Counted from the stretch's first letter, positions 13,960 to 23,008 are shown. The stretch is 28,301 nucleotides of DNA from CAZTHL01 sp964613585 (GCA_964613585.1 CAZTHL010000049.1:1-28301); one strand, 5' to 3'. Notes: generated by a model from the letters alone, not told the origin. Numbers and translations are program-made.

Positions 13960-16719
13960 CTATTGTCCCAGCCGTTCCAGGATGGCCGGGACATGAACCT
14001 GATCGGCCTTGTAGTTGCCGGTGAGCGCATACATCATGAGATTGACGCCAAAGCGGTAGGCCATCTCGCGTTGCCGCTCCCCACCCGGGACGACGGCGAA
14101 GCGCGGTCGCCGGTCGGGGCCCGTTGCCCACGCGCCGGCCCAATCATTGGCCCCAATGATGACGGACGACACCCCGTCGTTGACGTGCTCATCCGTTGTT
14201 TCGATCCAGACGTCTCCTCCGACGTAGCGACCCGGGAAATCCTGCATCAGGTAGAAGGCCTTCGTGAGCACATGATCCGGCGGCACCGGTGTCAACGGAG
14301 GGATCTCCAGGGAGCTGGTCAGCCGTCGCAGCGACTCGGCACCGGGGCCGCCGCCAGCCAGCCCGTGCCCAAAGCCTCCCAAGGCCTGGTCGCGCGTATC
14401 GAAAAGGATTGTCCCGCCATTTCGAAGGAAGTCATTGACCCGGGCAGAAGCCGCTTGCCCGATCGGTGGCTGCTCAGGGACCAAGGGCCAATAAAGCAGG
14501 GGAAAGAAGGCGAGCTCATCGGACGCGATGTCAACGCCGATGGCGCCCGCGGCCTCGACCGCGGTGCGGTTCCGAAGCACCCGGCTCAAGCTTTCCAGGC
14601 CGTCGCGGCTGACCTCGTCCACCCGGGCGGAGCCGGTTCTCACGTAGGCGAGGTAGATGTCGTTGGTCGCCGTCAACGCCAGCTCTTCCGGGTTGTGCAT
14701 CTGAGCCCTGGACGGCTGCGGTCCCAGGAGCGCCAGAGCCATGCAGGCGCCGATCACGCCGGCTGCAGCGCCTCTGCTCAAGCGAGGCAGAAGTCCCCGT
14801 AGCGCGATGGCGACAAACAGGTCGATGGTTGCCAACAGCACAGCCAAGGCAAGAAGCCACGGTGCCAGATCCACCTCGCCGGCCGCCTGATACGGACCTG
14901 TGGAGACGCCGCGCGGAAAATCTCCCAGCGTTATCGGATCGGGCAGCTGGGCGCCGAGGTTCAGGGCGAGCCGCGTATCTCCAGTTCCATAGAATCCGGG
15001 CGGATGCTCCGGACCGACGGCCACGTCATCCAGGCCGCCTGCGCTTATCGGCGCCGCTGTCGCGGGCGGCGGGGCAAGGCGCCCAAAGCCGTCGAGCGTC
15101 TGCAATGGGTTGAGGCTCACGTTGCCACGACTCTCGGAAACCCCTTCACTCAGGTCCACCATCCGTCTCAGCATGTCGACGTAAAGGCCGGACAGCGGGA
15201 GGTTCGACCAGTCGGGTCCTGCCGTCGTATGCACCAGAACCACCCGGCCGCCTCCGCGCTCGTCGGCCGTCACCAGGGGCGTGCCGTCTGCCAAGCGTGA
15301 CCACGTCTTGTTGGGCAGCTCGAGCGAAGGTTCGGCCAGGACCTGCCGCTCGACACGAATATCGTTCGGAACGGTGAGCCCATGGAGCGGGCTCTCCACG
15401 GAGAAGGGCGCCAGCGGCATGGGCTCCGTCCAGCTCATCGCGCCCGTCAATCGACGATCGCCGAGCCTCAGTCGGACGGGCACCAGAGGATCGGGCTCCG
15501 TGGCGCTTGTCTGCGCCGCCAGCAACGGCCCGGCAAATCGCAGCAACATGCCCCCGGCGTCGATCCAGGCATCGAGCGCGTCCCGCTCCGCCTGGCTCAA
15601 AGCGCCGATATCGGGCAAAAGAAGCACCGAGACGCCGGAGTCAAGAAGCTCGAGAATGCTTCCTCGACGGATCTCGTTGTATGGAGCCAGGGCACGCTCC
15701 AGGTAAAACGTATCCGACAACAGCGGTTGCGCCTCGTCACGACGCCCGCGGTCGACAAGGCCGACGGGCCGGCGCCGCCAGCGCTCGTCGAGCAAGGCGA
15801 TGCTTCCGGCGCCGATCTGACCTTCGATCGCGATCCGCGCTGCCTCATTCCGCATTTCCACGGGAAGATCGAAGCTTGCTTCCGCCGACGTCTCACCCGC
15901 AGGAAAAACTCCCTGGGCTCGACCAAGCACGCGTCCGTCGCCGGCGGCCAGCCGCAGCGCCACCGGCTCCGCGGCGCCGTTCTCGGCTCGAACGATTCTC
16001 ACCGTGAGGCTGGAGCCGTCCGTTGCCGGAGGGCGGATCAGCCGCGCCGTTTGACCCGACCCAGGCAGAAGAGCCTGGACGCCGCCCAGACGCTGCAGTC
16101 GCCGGGCCAAAGCCTCGGCGTGCGGATCGCCCAGGCCGTCGGTGAGCCAAACCGAATAGACGGCCCCGTCAAGGTCAAGGGTCTCGATCACCTCAAGAGC
16201 CGCGTTCCGGTCGGTGGGCCAGGGCCTCGGCTCAAGGGCCTCGGCTTCGGCGCGGGCTGCCGCTGGCCGCAGCAGGCCGCTGGATCGGAGCTCGCCGTGC
16301 CTCTCGGCAGGAGCGGTCGGCAGGATGAAGATCGGGCGGTCGGCACGGTCCGCCTGGCTGATGATCTCGCCCATGGCGTCCTGGCGTGCCGGCCAGTCAC
16401 GCGCGGAGGCCCATCCATTGTCGACAAGCAGAAGGATGGGTCCCTGTCCGGGCAGCGCTGTGCTTGGATTGAGCCAGGGCTGCGCCAAGGCCAGGATGAT
16501 CAGGGCGGCCAGCAAAAGCCGAAGCAGCAGCAGCCACCAGGGGGTGCGCGCCGGCGTTTCCTCCCGCGCAACCAAGTCCGCGAGCAGGCGGATCGCTGGA
16601 AACTGCAAGCGGCGCGGCGCTGGCGGTGTTACGCGGAGCAGCCAATAAATGACCGGCAACGCCGCCAGTGCCAGGAGCATCAAGGGAGCCGCGAACACCA
16701 CTGGTCCGATGCTGAGCAT
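13960..16719 (-). CDS. BatA-like membrane protein with C-terminal DUF4159 domain
   Basis: This 919-residue membrane protein begins with the BatA/aerotolerance-regulator N-terminal domain: helix 1 around residues 8-28 (VFAAPLMLLALAALPVIYWLL), LRVTPPAPRRLQFPAIRLL, then a second helix near 60-80. A VWA-like domain with ILLLVDNGWASARDW follows. It lacks a clean DxSxS site, so metal binding is doubtful. The mid region contains an amidotransferase-like segment (VSVLLLPDIGALSQAERDAL). One or two helices lie near residues 620-675, and the last 230 residues are a DUF4159 domain (LAYVRTG, then FFPLLYWPL and GGTILFDTRDQALGG). The protein would span the inner membrane with domains on the periplasmic side. 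It starts 4 bp after the DUF58 stop, so translation is probably coupled. Confidence 0.9.
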   Translation of the reverse strand: MLSIGPVVFAAPLMLLALAALPVIYWLLRVTPPAPRRLQFPAIRLLADLVAREETPARTPWWLLLLRLLLAALIILALAQPWLNPSTALPGQGPILLLVDNGWASARDWPARQDAMGEIISQADRADRPIFILPTAPAERHGELRSSGLLRPAAARAEAEALEPRPWPTDRNAALEVIETLDLDGAVYSVWLTDGLGDPHAEALARRLQRLGGVQALLPGSGQTARLIRPPATDGSSLTVRIVRAENGAAEPVALRLAAGDGRVLGRAQGVFPAGETSAEASFDLPVEMRNEAARIAIEGQIGAGSIALLDERWRRRPVGLVDRGRRDEAQPLLSDTFYLERALAPYNEIRRGSILELLDSGVSVLLLPDIGALSQAERDALDAWIDAGGMLLRFAGPLLAAQTSATEPDPLVPVRLRLGDRRLTGAMSWTEPMPLAPFSVESPLHGLTVPNDIRVERQVLAEPSLELPNKTWSRLADGTPLVTADERGGGRVVLVHTTAGPDWSNLPLSGLYVDMLRRMVDLSEGVSESRGNVSLNPLQTLDGFGRLAPPPATAAPISAGGLDDVAVGPEHPPGFYGTGDTRLALNLGAQLPDPITLGDFPRGVSTGPYQAAGEVDLAPWLLALAVLLATIDLFVAIALRGLLPRLSRGAAAGVIGACMALALLGPQPSRAQMHNPEELALTATNDIYLAYVRTGSARVDEVSRDGLESLSRVLRNRTAVEAAGAIGVDIASDELAFFPLLYWPLVPEQPPIGQAASARVNDFLRNGGTILFDTRDQALGGFGHGLAGGGPGAESLRRLTSSLEIPPLTPVPPDHVLTKAFYLMQDFPGRYVGGDVWIETTDEHVNDGVSSVIIGANDWAGAWATGPDRRPRFAVVPGGERQREMAYRFGVNLMMYALTGNYKADQVHVPAILERLGQ

Positions 16720-16723
16720 GGGA

Positions 16724-17629
16724 TCAGTCCCAGGACAGGGGCGAGTTTGACAAGGCAGCGTGCAGAACGAGCAGGGCCGACGTCGCGGGCCGGTCGGTCG
16801 TGTGGACAGCGAAGCTCCAGCCTGCGGCGCGTGTCAGGGCACGCAGGCGATCCTGATGCTCGGCAAGACGGTCATGATACCCTTGACGTACACTGTCGAC
16901 ACGAGGCACCAGCGTATCCGTCTCGTCCTCCATGCCGGAGAAGCGAACCCGCCCATCGAAAGGCAGCGCCTGTTCCGCAGGGTCGAGTATCTGAATCAGG
17001 TGCCCGCGAACACCTCGGCGCACATAGCCGGTGATTGCCGCGGCAATCTTCTCATAAGGCTCCAGAAAGTCCCCAAACATCACCAGTTCCGAGTGCCTCG
17101 GCACGGGCTCGGGGACCGGCAGACCCTCGCCGGAGGCGTGGTGCTCAAGCATCAGCGCCACGCGCGAGAGATTCGAGCGCCCCACGGATGGAGGGCTCCC
17201 GGCGCCGAGCAGGGCTATGCTCTCCCCGGCTCGGCCAAGCAGGGACCCCAGCGCCAGCAGGAGGAGCTCGGCGCGCTCACGCTTGACCGGCAGATCCTTA
17301 CTGGACGCGTAGTCCATCGACGACGAGCCGTCGCGCCAGAGCCACACGCTCTGCGCGGCTTCCCACTCCAATTCGCGCAGATAGACCGCCTGCGTCTTGG
17401 CAGTCTGTCGCCAGTCGACACGACCGATGCTGTCGCCCGGATGATAGCGGCGGAACTGCCAGAAGCTTTCGCCTGTGCCGACCCGTCGACGGCCATGCAC
17501 CCCCTGGGCGACCGTGGCGGCGACCCGATCGGCTTCCACCAGCAGCGGCGGCAGTCCGCCTGCCGCAGCTTCTCCCTGCTTCCCCAGACGAGCGCGACCA
17601 ACGCTCATGGACCGGGGCCGCTCAGGCAT
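16724..17629 (-). CDS. DUF58 (VWA-like) protein of the moxR operon
   Basis: DUF58 proteins are soluble partners of MoxR AAA+ ATPases. The family core is present: RRRVGTGESFWQFRRYHPGD, SIGRVDWRQTAKT, and VYLRELEWE, followed by a VWA-like segment with LWRDGSSSMDY, where the metal-site DxSxS is relaxed to DGSSS. At 301 residues it is of usual length. ATG 17629 overlaps the moxR stop by 8 bases (ATGCCTGA), a typical translational-coupling arrangement; another ATG at 17608 is also possible. The longer frame upstream would overlap moxR by 32 bp and is less likely. Confidence 0.93.
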   Translation of the reverse strand: MPERPRSMSVGRARLGKQGEAAAGGLPPLLVEADRVAATVAQGVHGRRRVGTGESFWQFRRYHPGDSIGRVDWRQTAKTQAVYLRELEWEAAQSVWLWRDGSSSMDYASSKDLPVKRERAELLLLALGSLLGRAGESIALLGAGSPPSVGRSNLSRVALMLEHHASGEGLPVPEPVPRHSELVMFGDFLEPYEKIAAAITGYVRRGVRGHLIQILDPAEQALPFDGRVRFSGMEDETDTLVPRVDSVRQGYHDRLAEHQDRLRALTRAAGWSFAVHTTDRPATSALLVLHAALSNSPLSWD

Positions 17630-18665
17630 AGGGCGCGCACAGGCTCTCAACAACCCGCCCGATGGTCACGCCATCGGCGCGTGCCGAGAAGGTCAACGCC
17701 ATTCGATGCTTGAGGATCGGCTCGGCGAGCATCAGGACGTCGTCGATGGAGGGCGAGAAGCGGCCTTCGAGGAGCGCTCGGGCACGGCACGCCAGCATCA
17801 GCGCCTGGCTCGCCCGCGGTCCCGGCCCCCAGCCCACGTGCCGGGCGACGTCCGACAAATCCGTCGACTCGGGGCGACCGCGGCGCACGAGCCCGAGGAT
17901 CGCCTCGACCACGCTGTCTCCGACCGGGATCCGACGCACCAGATGCTGCGCCGCCTGAAGATCCGCAGCCGTCAGAACGGCGGCCGACGCCTCCTGATGG
18001 GCGCCCGTGGTCGTCAACAACATACGCCGCTCGGCAGCCTCGTCGGGGTACCCGACGTCGATCTGCATCAGGAACCGGTCGAGCTGTGCTTCGGGCAATG
18101 GATATGTGCCCTCCTGCTCCAGCGGGTTCTGGGTCGCCAGGACATGGAATGGCTTCGGGAGCGGCCGATAATGTCCCGCAACCGAAACCCTGTGCTCCTG
18201 CATCACCTGAAGGAGCGCAGACTGGGTCCTTGGACTGGCGCGATTGATTTCGTCGGCCATGAGAAGCTGACAGAACACAGGTCCAGGAATGAAGCGGAAC
18301 GAGCGCTTCCCCGTTGCGTCCTCCTCCAGCACCTCCGAACCGAGAATATCAGCCGGCATAAGATCCGGCGTGCACTGAATCCTCCGGTCATCAAGGCCCA
18401 ATACAATGCCGAGCATCTCCACGAGGCGCGTCTTGGCAAGCCCCGGCACCCCGATCAGCAGGCCATGCCCGCCGGCCAGCAGGGTGATCAATGTCCGCTC
18501 GACGACGATCTCCTGGCCGAAAATGACGCGGCCGATCGCTTCACGCACTCTTGTGAGCTGCGCCCCGAGCCTGTCGATCTCCGCGGGCAGGTCTTCGTCG
18601 GCCGGAGCCGCCGTCGGCCCCCGCCGGGCCACCTCGGAATCGCGCCGCGCGGTCGAATCGGTCAA
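17622..18665 (-). CDS. MoxR family AAA+ ATPase
   Basis: MoxR ATPases act as chaperones that mature or remodel partner complexes, usually together with VWA proteins. The 347-residue product carries Walker A GVPGLAKT, Walker B LLMADEINRASP, sensor 1 ATQNPLEQEGTYPLPEAQ with the adjacent LDRF, and a C-terminal lid domain containing VGWGPGPRASQAL. I chose TTG 18665 because GGAGA sits 7 bases upstream and an 81-bp divergent gap to DUF1285 results. An ATG at 18716 gives 17 more residues, but its GAGG touches the start codon directly. This is the first gene of a four-gene operon. It is not specifically RavA; several MoxR subfamilies pair with DUF58. Confidence 0.94.
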   Translation of the reverse strand: MTDSTARRDSEVARRGPTAAPADEDLPAEIDRLGAQLTRVREAIGRVIFGQEIVVERTLITLLAGGHGLLIGVPGLAKTRLVEMLGIVLGLDDRRIQCTPDLMPADILGSEVLEEDATGKRSFRFIPGPVFCQLLMADEINRASPRTQSALLQVMQEHRVSVAGHYRPLPKPFHVLATQNPLEQEGTYPLPEAQLDRFLMQIDVGYPDEAAERRMLLTTTGAHQEASAAVLTAADLQAAQHLVRRIPVGDSVVEAILGLVRRGRPESTDLSDVARHVGWGPGPRASQALMLACRARALLEGRFSPSIDDVLMLAEPILKHRMALTFSARADGVTIGRVVESLCAPYA

Positions 18666-18745
18666 TGGAGAGTCTCCGTTGTCGCGCGGTCGGATTGGTC
18701 CCCCCGCGCATTCCATCCTCGGTGCACGAGCCCTATCTAGAGAGT

Positions 18746-19279
18746 ATGGCGGAATTTGGCGGTGACCAGAAGCGTGTCTCGGCTCCGGCCGATCGCCCGG
18801 AAGGTCCGAGCTCGACCGACGAGCGGTACGACATTCGCATCGGCCGGGACGGAACCTGGTATTACCGGAATTCTCCCATCGAGCGCATCGGCTTGGTCAA
18901 GCTGTTCGCCAGCGTCCTGCGTCGCGACGAGGCGGGGGACTACTGGCTCGTGACACCGGCCGAGCGCGGCCGCATTCAGGTTGAGGACGCGCCGTTCAAC
19001 GCGGTCGAGGTGGACAGGCTCGGCGAAGGTGGAGACCAGCTTCTGCGGTTCCGGACCAACCTGGACGAGCAGATCGAGGCCGGGGCCGACCATCCGATCG
19101 AGACCCGGGTCGACGTCGGACGCGGCGAGACGCGCCCCTATCTCCTGGTCCGAGACCATCTATATGCTCTGATTGCGAGACCGGTATACTACCGCTTGGT
19201 GGACTATGCGGTCGATCTGAACGGGCAAATTGGTGTATGGAGCCACGGCGTCTTTTTCCCCCTCGGTGAGTCACCATGA
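18746..19279 (+). CDS. DUF1285 domain-containing protein
   Basis: This is a 177-residue cytosolic protein of the DUF1285 family, of unknown biochemical function. Recognisable parts are YDIRIGRDGTWYYRNSPIER, LVKLFASVLRRDEAGDYWLV and TPAERGRIQVEDAPF, with a C-terminal YRLVDYA and GVWSHGVFFPLG segment. The start ATG 18746 is preceded by AGAGAGT. The frame is open upstream to 18665, but that sequence is the moxR 5' region and not family-like. The stop overlaps the next gene by four bases (ATGA), so it is co-translated with the Nudix gene. Its divergent position to moxR suggests shared control. Confidence 0.92.
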   Translation: MAEFGGDQKRVSAPADRPEGPSSTDERYDIRIGRDGTWYYRNSPIERIGLVKLFASVLRRDEAGDYWLVTPAERGRIQVEDAPFNAVEVDRLGEGGDQLLRFRTNLDEQIEAGADHPIETRVDVGRGETRPYLLVRDHLYALIARPVYYRLVDYAVDLNGQIGVWSHGVFFPLGESP

Positions 19280-19944
19280 GAATAGCGCAGGAGGCGTTGG
19301 CGGAGCCGGTCCCCCTGGCTGCCGCATTGCCGGACGGACAGGTGCTGCAGGAGATGCGCCGCCGGCTCGGCGTGCACAGCAATGGTCAATCGGGCCGAGT
19401 CCGCGGCGACCATGACTTGAATCCGGGCCTCACGCCGCCGGCACAGCTGCGATCGGCCGGGGTCATGGTGCTCGTGATCGATCGCGGGGACACACCGACG
19501 ATCCTGCTGACGCAACGGACGGATCATCTGGCCGCGCATGCCGGGCAGATCAGCTTTCCCGGCGGCCGCCTCGAATCGACCGACCGGGACGCCCTGGATG
19601 CGGCCTTGCGCGAGACGGAAGAGGAGATCGGGGTTCCGCGGGAGCAGATCGACATCATTGGGCGCCTCGATACCTACATCGTCCGCACCGGCTTTCGTGT
19701 CGAGCCGTTTGTCGGCGTCCTCCAGCCCCCTTTCGCGCTGATCCCGGATCCTCACGAGGTCGCGGAAATCTTCGAGGTGCCCTTGGGCTACGTCCTGTCT
19801 CCCGCCAACTGTCAGCAGCACACGCGCGATTTCCAGGGAATCCCACGGTCATTCTATGTCTTTCCCTACGAGCATCGCTATATCTGGGGCGCCACAGCGG
19901 GCATGCTTCGCAACTTGCGTGAGATTATGGGCAGCAGCTTCTAG
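19276..19944 (+). CDS. CoA pyrophosphatase-type Nudix hydrolase
   Basis: This 222-residue Nudix enzyme most resembles the NudL/CoA pyrophosphatase group, which hydrolyses CoA and related dinucleotides. The upstream CoA-group context TQRTDHLAAHAGQISFPGG runs directly into the Nudix box (about residues 96-120), with ALRETEEEIGV supplying the metal-binding glutamates. A region of about 60 residues before the domain is typical of alphaproteobacterial members. ATG 19276 overlaps the DUF1285 stop by four bases. The exact substrate cannot be set from sequence. Confidence 0.92.
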   Translation: MRIAQEALAEPVPLAAALPDGQVLQEMRRRLGVHSNGQSGRVRGDHDLNPGLTPPAQLRSAGVMVLVIDRGDTPTILLTQRTDHLAAHAGQISFPGGRLESTDRDALDAALRETEEEIGVPREQIDIIGRLDTYIVRTGFRVEPFVGVLQPPFALIPDPHEVAEIFEVPLGYVLSPANCQQHTRDFQGIPRSFYVFPYEHRYIWGATAGMLRNLREIMGSSF

Positions 19945-19983
19945 TCAGCGATCCGTCATTGCCGGTCGGACGGGGAGAGGCTC

Positions 19984-20247
19984 ATGCTGAAGAAATTGCT
20001 GCTTTTTCTTCCACTTGTCCTGCCGACCTTGATCTACATCGGGTATGCGCTTCTGGAGCGCCGGCGCCGCGTGTCCGAGGGTGGAGCATCCCATCCATGG
20101 TACGAAAACGCCCCATGGATCTGGCTGATCGGCAGCGGTGTGGCGTTGCTTGCGGTCTCGCTGTTCTCCTGGGTGCTGTTGGGTGGCGAGCCCGCCGGGA
20201 CCTTTGAGACGCCGCCACAGCTGGTGCCCTTCGTTGAGGGATCCTAG
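19984..20247 (+). CDS. DUF6111-type small membrane protein
   Basis: This 87-residue protein has two membrane helices (about residues 5-22, LLLFLPLVLPTLIYIGYA, and about 48-68, WIWLIGSGVALLAVSLFSWV) joined by a charged loop with RRRRVSEGG and PWYENAPW. It matches the DUF6111 family found between the Nudix and cca genes in many alphaproteobacteria. GGGGAGAGG precedes ATG 19984. Its function is unknown. It is 39 bp after the Nudix gene and 26 bp before cca, so presumably in one operon. Confidence 0.85.
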   Translation: MLKKLLLFLPLVLPTLIYIGYALLERRRRVSEGGASHPWYENAPWIWLIGSGVALLAVSLFSWVLLGGEPAGTFETPPQLVPFVEGS

Positions 20248-20273
20248 CCTTTGCGAAGGCCGGGCCAGGACCG

Positions 20274-21536
20274 GTGACGACTGTCCGGATATCGCTGCCC
20301 CGCTGGCTGAACGACTCAGCGACAAAGGCGGTGATCGCCGCGCTCACCGACCGCGGTGGCACACCACGCTTCGTCGGCGGCTGCGTCCGCGATGCCCTTC
20401 TCGGTCGTCCGGCGACGGACATCGATATCGCGACGCCTCTGCAGCCTGAGGAGGTTGTCGCCGCCGTCAGGGCAGCGGGGCTCAAGGCGATCTTGACAGG
20501 CGCCACCCATGGCACCGTCACCGTCATGGCCGACGGCAAGAGCTTCGAGGTGACGACACTCCGCGTCGATGTCCAGACCGATGGCCGGCACGCGCGGGTC
20601 GAGTTCACCGATGATTGGCGGGCGGATGCCGCTCGGCGAGACTTCACCATGAACGCCTTGTCCGCCGAGCCCGATGGTCTCGTGCATGACCATTTTGGTG
20701 GGGTGGACGACGCTTTGGCCGGCCGCGTCCGCTTCGTCGGTGAGCCGGCGGAGCGCCTTGCCGAGGACTATCTGCGGCTTCTGCGCTTTTTCCGCTTTCT
20801 CGCTCATTACGGCCGCGTCGAGCCGGGCACCGCGGCGCTCGAGGCGTGCCGCAAGGCGGCTCCGAAGCTCGCCGGCCTGTCCGGAGAGCGCGTGCGCGCC
20901 GAGCTGATGAAGCTTCTGTCCGCCGTCGATCCGGCGCCCACATGGCAGCACATGATCGACAGCCACGTCTCGGAGGCCATCATCGGCGAGCCCGGACGCG
21001 TCGGCCGTCTCTCCGCCTTGTGTCGCGTGGAGCGCCATCTGGAAGTGTCGCGATGCGGTCGCGCGCTTCCCGACCTCCTGGCGCCCGATCCTTTGCGGCG
21101 GTTGGCGTCCCTGATGACGGGTCCCGGAACGGGCCTTGCTGACCGCCTGCGCCTGTCGTCGGTCGATCGTGAGCGGCTGCTGCGGCTTTGCGGACCGCGC
21201 GCGCCGCTGAGCCCGGATCTCGGCCCTCGCGAGCTGCATCGCTGCCTTTACCATGACGGAAGGCCGCTCGTCGCGGACCGGCTTCTGCTGGGCTGGGCGG
21301 AATACGGCGACGAGGCCGCCTATCGCGCGCTGCTCGAGCACGCGGTGTCCTGGGCCATCCCCGCCTTTCCGCTCAAGGGTCGGGACGCCGTCGAGCTTGG
21401 CGTGCAGCCCGGCCCGGAGATGGGCCGCCTGCTGAAGGAGACCGAGCGCTGGTGGCGCGAGGGCGATTTCGCGGCCGATCGGGAGGCGTGCCGCCGCCAT
21501 CTGCGGGATCTCGCCGGGCTCAATCCTCGACCCTGA
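20274..21536 (+). CDS. cca: CCA tRNA nucleotidyltransferase / poly(A) polymerase-family protein
   Basis: This class II nucleotidyltransferase adds or repairs the CCA 3' end of tRNA. The 420-residue protein starts at GTG 20274 with AGGA just upstream. The head domain contains FVGGCVRDALLGRPATDIDI, with the GG motif at 35-36 and the catalytic acidic pair D49/D51. Next come THGTVTVMADGKSFEVTTLR, DAARRDFTMNALS and the RRLxEDYLRLLRFFRF-type motif (RLAEDYLRLLRFFRFLAHYG), which belongs to the nucleotide-selection neck. The C-terminal body is longer than in short bacterial enzymes but typical of alphaproteobacteria. Its end overlaps the convergent gene at 21520 by 17 bp. It could be a single CCA enzyme or an A-adding enzyme of a split pair; context favours CCA. 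Confidence 0.95.
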   Translation: MTTVRISLPRWLNDSATKAVIAALTDRGGTPRFVGGCVRDALLGRPATDIDIATPLQPEEVVAAVRAAGLKAILTGATHGTVTVMADGKSFEVTTLRVDVQTDGRHARVEFTDDWRADAARRDFTMNALSAEPDGLVHDHFGGVDDALAGRVRFVGEPAERLAEDYLRLLRFFRFLAHYGRVEPGTAALEACRKAAPKLAGLSGERVRAELMKLLSAVDPAPTWQHMIDSHVSEAIIGEPGRVGRLSALCRVERHLEVSRCGRALPDLLAPDPLRRLASLMTGPGTGLADRLRLSSVDRERLLRLCGPRAPLSPDLGPRELHRCLYHDGRPLVADRLLLGWAEYGDEAAYRALLEHAVSWAIPAFPLKGRDAVELGVQPGPEMGRLLKETERWWREGDFAADREACRRHLRDLAGLNPRP

Positions 21537-22092
21537 TCAGCCGGGCTCTCACCGTCCGGACAAGCTCGCCGTCACGGAGCCGGCGGAACAGCAGATCCAT
21601 CCTGTCCTGCGCCACGGTGCGATCATAGCTCGTGAGATCGAAGCCGGCCTCCTCGTTCAGCCCCAGCTGGTAGATGCTGAGCCGGTTTCCGGCCAGGCGC
21701 GCCCATGTCATGGTCCCGCCGGTGAGCGGGTCGGCCGACGCGGTGCCGACGAAAAGTCCGGGACGGTCCCCTGGACGAAACTGCTCGCGGGTGGCTCGAG
21801 CCTTCCATTCCGGGGTCTCCGCCGTTCCCCCGGTCCGGGTCAACGTGCTCCAGGCAATGGAGAAGCCGTCCGCGGTCGGCTCAATGCGCACGTACAGCTC
21901 CCGCTGGGCCACCGCCAGGAAGAGGTCGTCCCCCCCTTCGATGCGCCCTGCGCCTTCCCAGCGGCCGAAGAATGCGGCAAGCGACGGGTCCGGCTCCCCG
22001 GCCGGCGAGCCATGGGACGCCGGCGGCACCATGATGACGAGGAGGACGAGCAGCAGGAGGAGGGCGTCGGCAAGCCGGTTTCTGGTGCGCAC
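21520..22092 (-). CDS. Exported protein of unknown function (190 aa)
   Basis: I do not recognise a named family. The protein has an N-terminal hydrophobic stretch (about residues 8-23, ALLLLLVLLVIMVPPA) after a basic RTRNR start, consistent with a signal peptide. A beta-rich domain follows with FFGRWEGAGRIEGG, FSIAWSTLTRTGG, RPGLFVGTASADPLTGG and LSIYQLGLNEEAGFDLTSYD. The alternating pattern suggests a lipocalin-like barrel of about 160 residues. GTG 22092 is chosen because AGGAAGGGACAAGG precedes it and the signal peptide follows at once; the longer frame would run into hemF. It is 52 bp downstream of hemF and convergent with cca. It may be periplasmic. Confidence 0.75.
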   Translation of the reverse strand: MRTRNRLADALLLLLVLLVIMVPPASHGSPAGEPDPSLAAFFGRWEGAGRIEGGDDLFLAVAQRELYVRIEPTADGFSIAWSTLTRTGGTAETPEWKARATREQFRPGDRPGLFVGTASADPLTGGTMTWARLAGNRLSIYQLGLNEEAGFDLTSYDRTVAQDRMDLLFRRLRDGELVRTVRARLIRVED

Positions 22093-22144
22093 GCCTTGTC
22101 CCTTCCTGCATCGATTGACCCGGACGATGCCGATCGATCGCTCC

Positions 22145-23008
22145 TCAGGGCCAGGTGACCATCGGAGGCATTGACATGAGGATGGCTTCGACATCGCCTC
22201 CGGTCCGCAGACCGAACACGGTGCCACGATCATAGAGAAGATTGAACTCAACATAGCGTCCGCGCCGTTGAAGCTGACGGGCTCGTTGCTCGTCGCTCCA
22301 AGGGGCGTCCGCGTGCCGTCGCACCAGCCGCGGGTAGGCCGTCAGGAAGGCCTCGCCGACATCGCGGACAAAGGCGAAGTCCCGCTCCCAGTCGCCTGTG
22401 TCGTGATAATCGAAGAATATGCCGCCCACGCCGCGGGGCTCGTCCCGGTGCTTCAGATAGAAGTACTCATCGCACCATTGCTTGAAGCGTGCGTAGTAGC
22501 CCGGGTCGTGCGTGCGGCAGGCCTCCTCCAGGGCAGCGTGGAAGTCGCGGGTGTCCTCCTCGCAGGGGATGATCGGAGTGAGGTCGGCGCCGCCTCCGAA
22601 CCACCCCACCCGGGTCACGATATGGCGGGTGTTCATATGGACCGCCGGCACCAGCGGACTCTGCATGTGCGCCACGAGGCTGATGCCGGCCGCCCAGAAG
22701 CTGGGATCCTCGGAGGCGCCGGGGATCTGTCGAGCGAACTCCTCGCTGAACGTCCCGTGGACGGCGGAGACGTTGACCCCGACCTTCTCGAACACGCGGC
22801 CGCGCAGCACCGCGCTGGTGCCGCCTCCGCCGCCGGGCCGCTCCCAGGATCGCCGCTCGAACCGCCCGGGCGGCCGGTCGGACAGCGGCCCACGATGCTC
22901 CTCCTCGATTGTCTCGAAGACCGAGCAGATCCTGTCGCGGAGCGTCGCGAACCAGGTGGCCGCGCGGTCGCGCTGCGTCCCGGTCGGGATGGTCGTCGGC
23001 GTTGCCAT
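22145..23008 (-). CDS. hemF: Oxygen-dependent coproporphyrinogen III oxidase
   Basis: HemF converts coproporphyrinogen III to protoporphyrinogen IX using oxygen, a late step in haem (and chlorophyll) synthesis. The 287-residue protein contains the conserved VHMNTRHI segment, WFGGGADLTPIIP, DEYFYLKHRDEPRGVGGIFF and the C-terminal RRGRYVEFNLLYDRGTVFGL with LMSMPP. The size fits the family. ATG 23008 is favoured because residues before it are atypical. A GTG at 23044 would overlap the upstream stop by one base and add 12 residues. Neither has a clear ribosome binding site. It follows the DUF2125 gene closely, probably as a transcriptional unit. Confidence 0.96.
   Translation of the reverse strand: MATPTTIPTGTQRDRAATWFATLRDRICSVFETIEEEHRGPLSDRPPGRFERRSWERPGGGGGTSAVLRGRVFEKVGVNVSAVHGTFSEEFARQIPGASEDPSFWAAGISLVAHMQSPLVPAVHMNTRHIVTRVGWFGGGADLTPIIPCEEDTRDFHAALEEACRTHDPGYYARFKQWCDEYFYLKHRDEPRGVGGIFFDYHDTGDWERDFAFVRDVGEAFLTAYPRLVRRHADAPWSDEQRARQLQRRGRYVEFNLLYDRGTVFGLRTGGDVEAILMSMPPMVTWP

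Noticed and set aside
15382..17034. 550-codon plus-strand frame opposite the DUF4159 gene
   Set aside because: It is antisense to two well-supported genes and its translation shows no domain or plausible composition.
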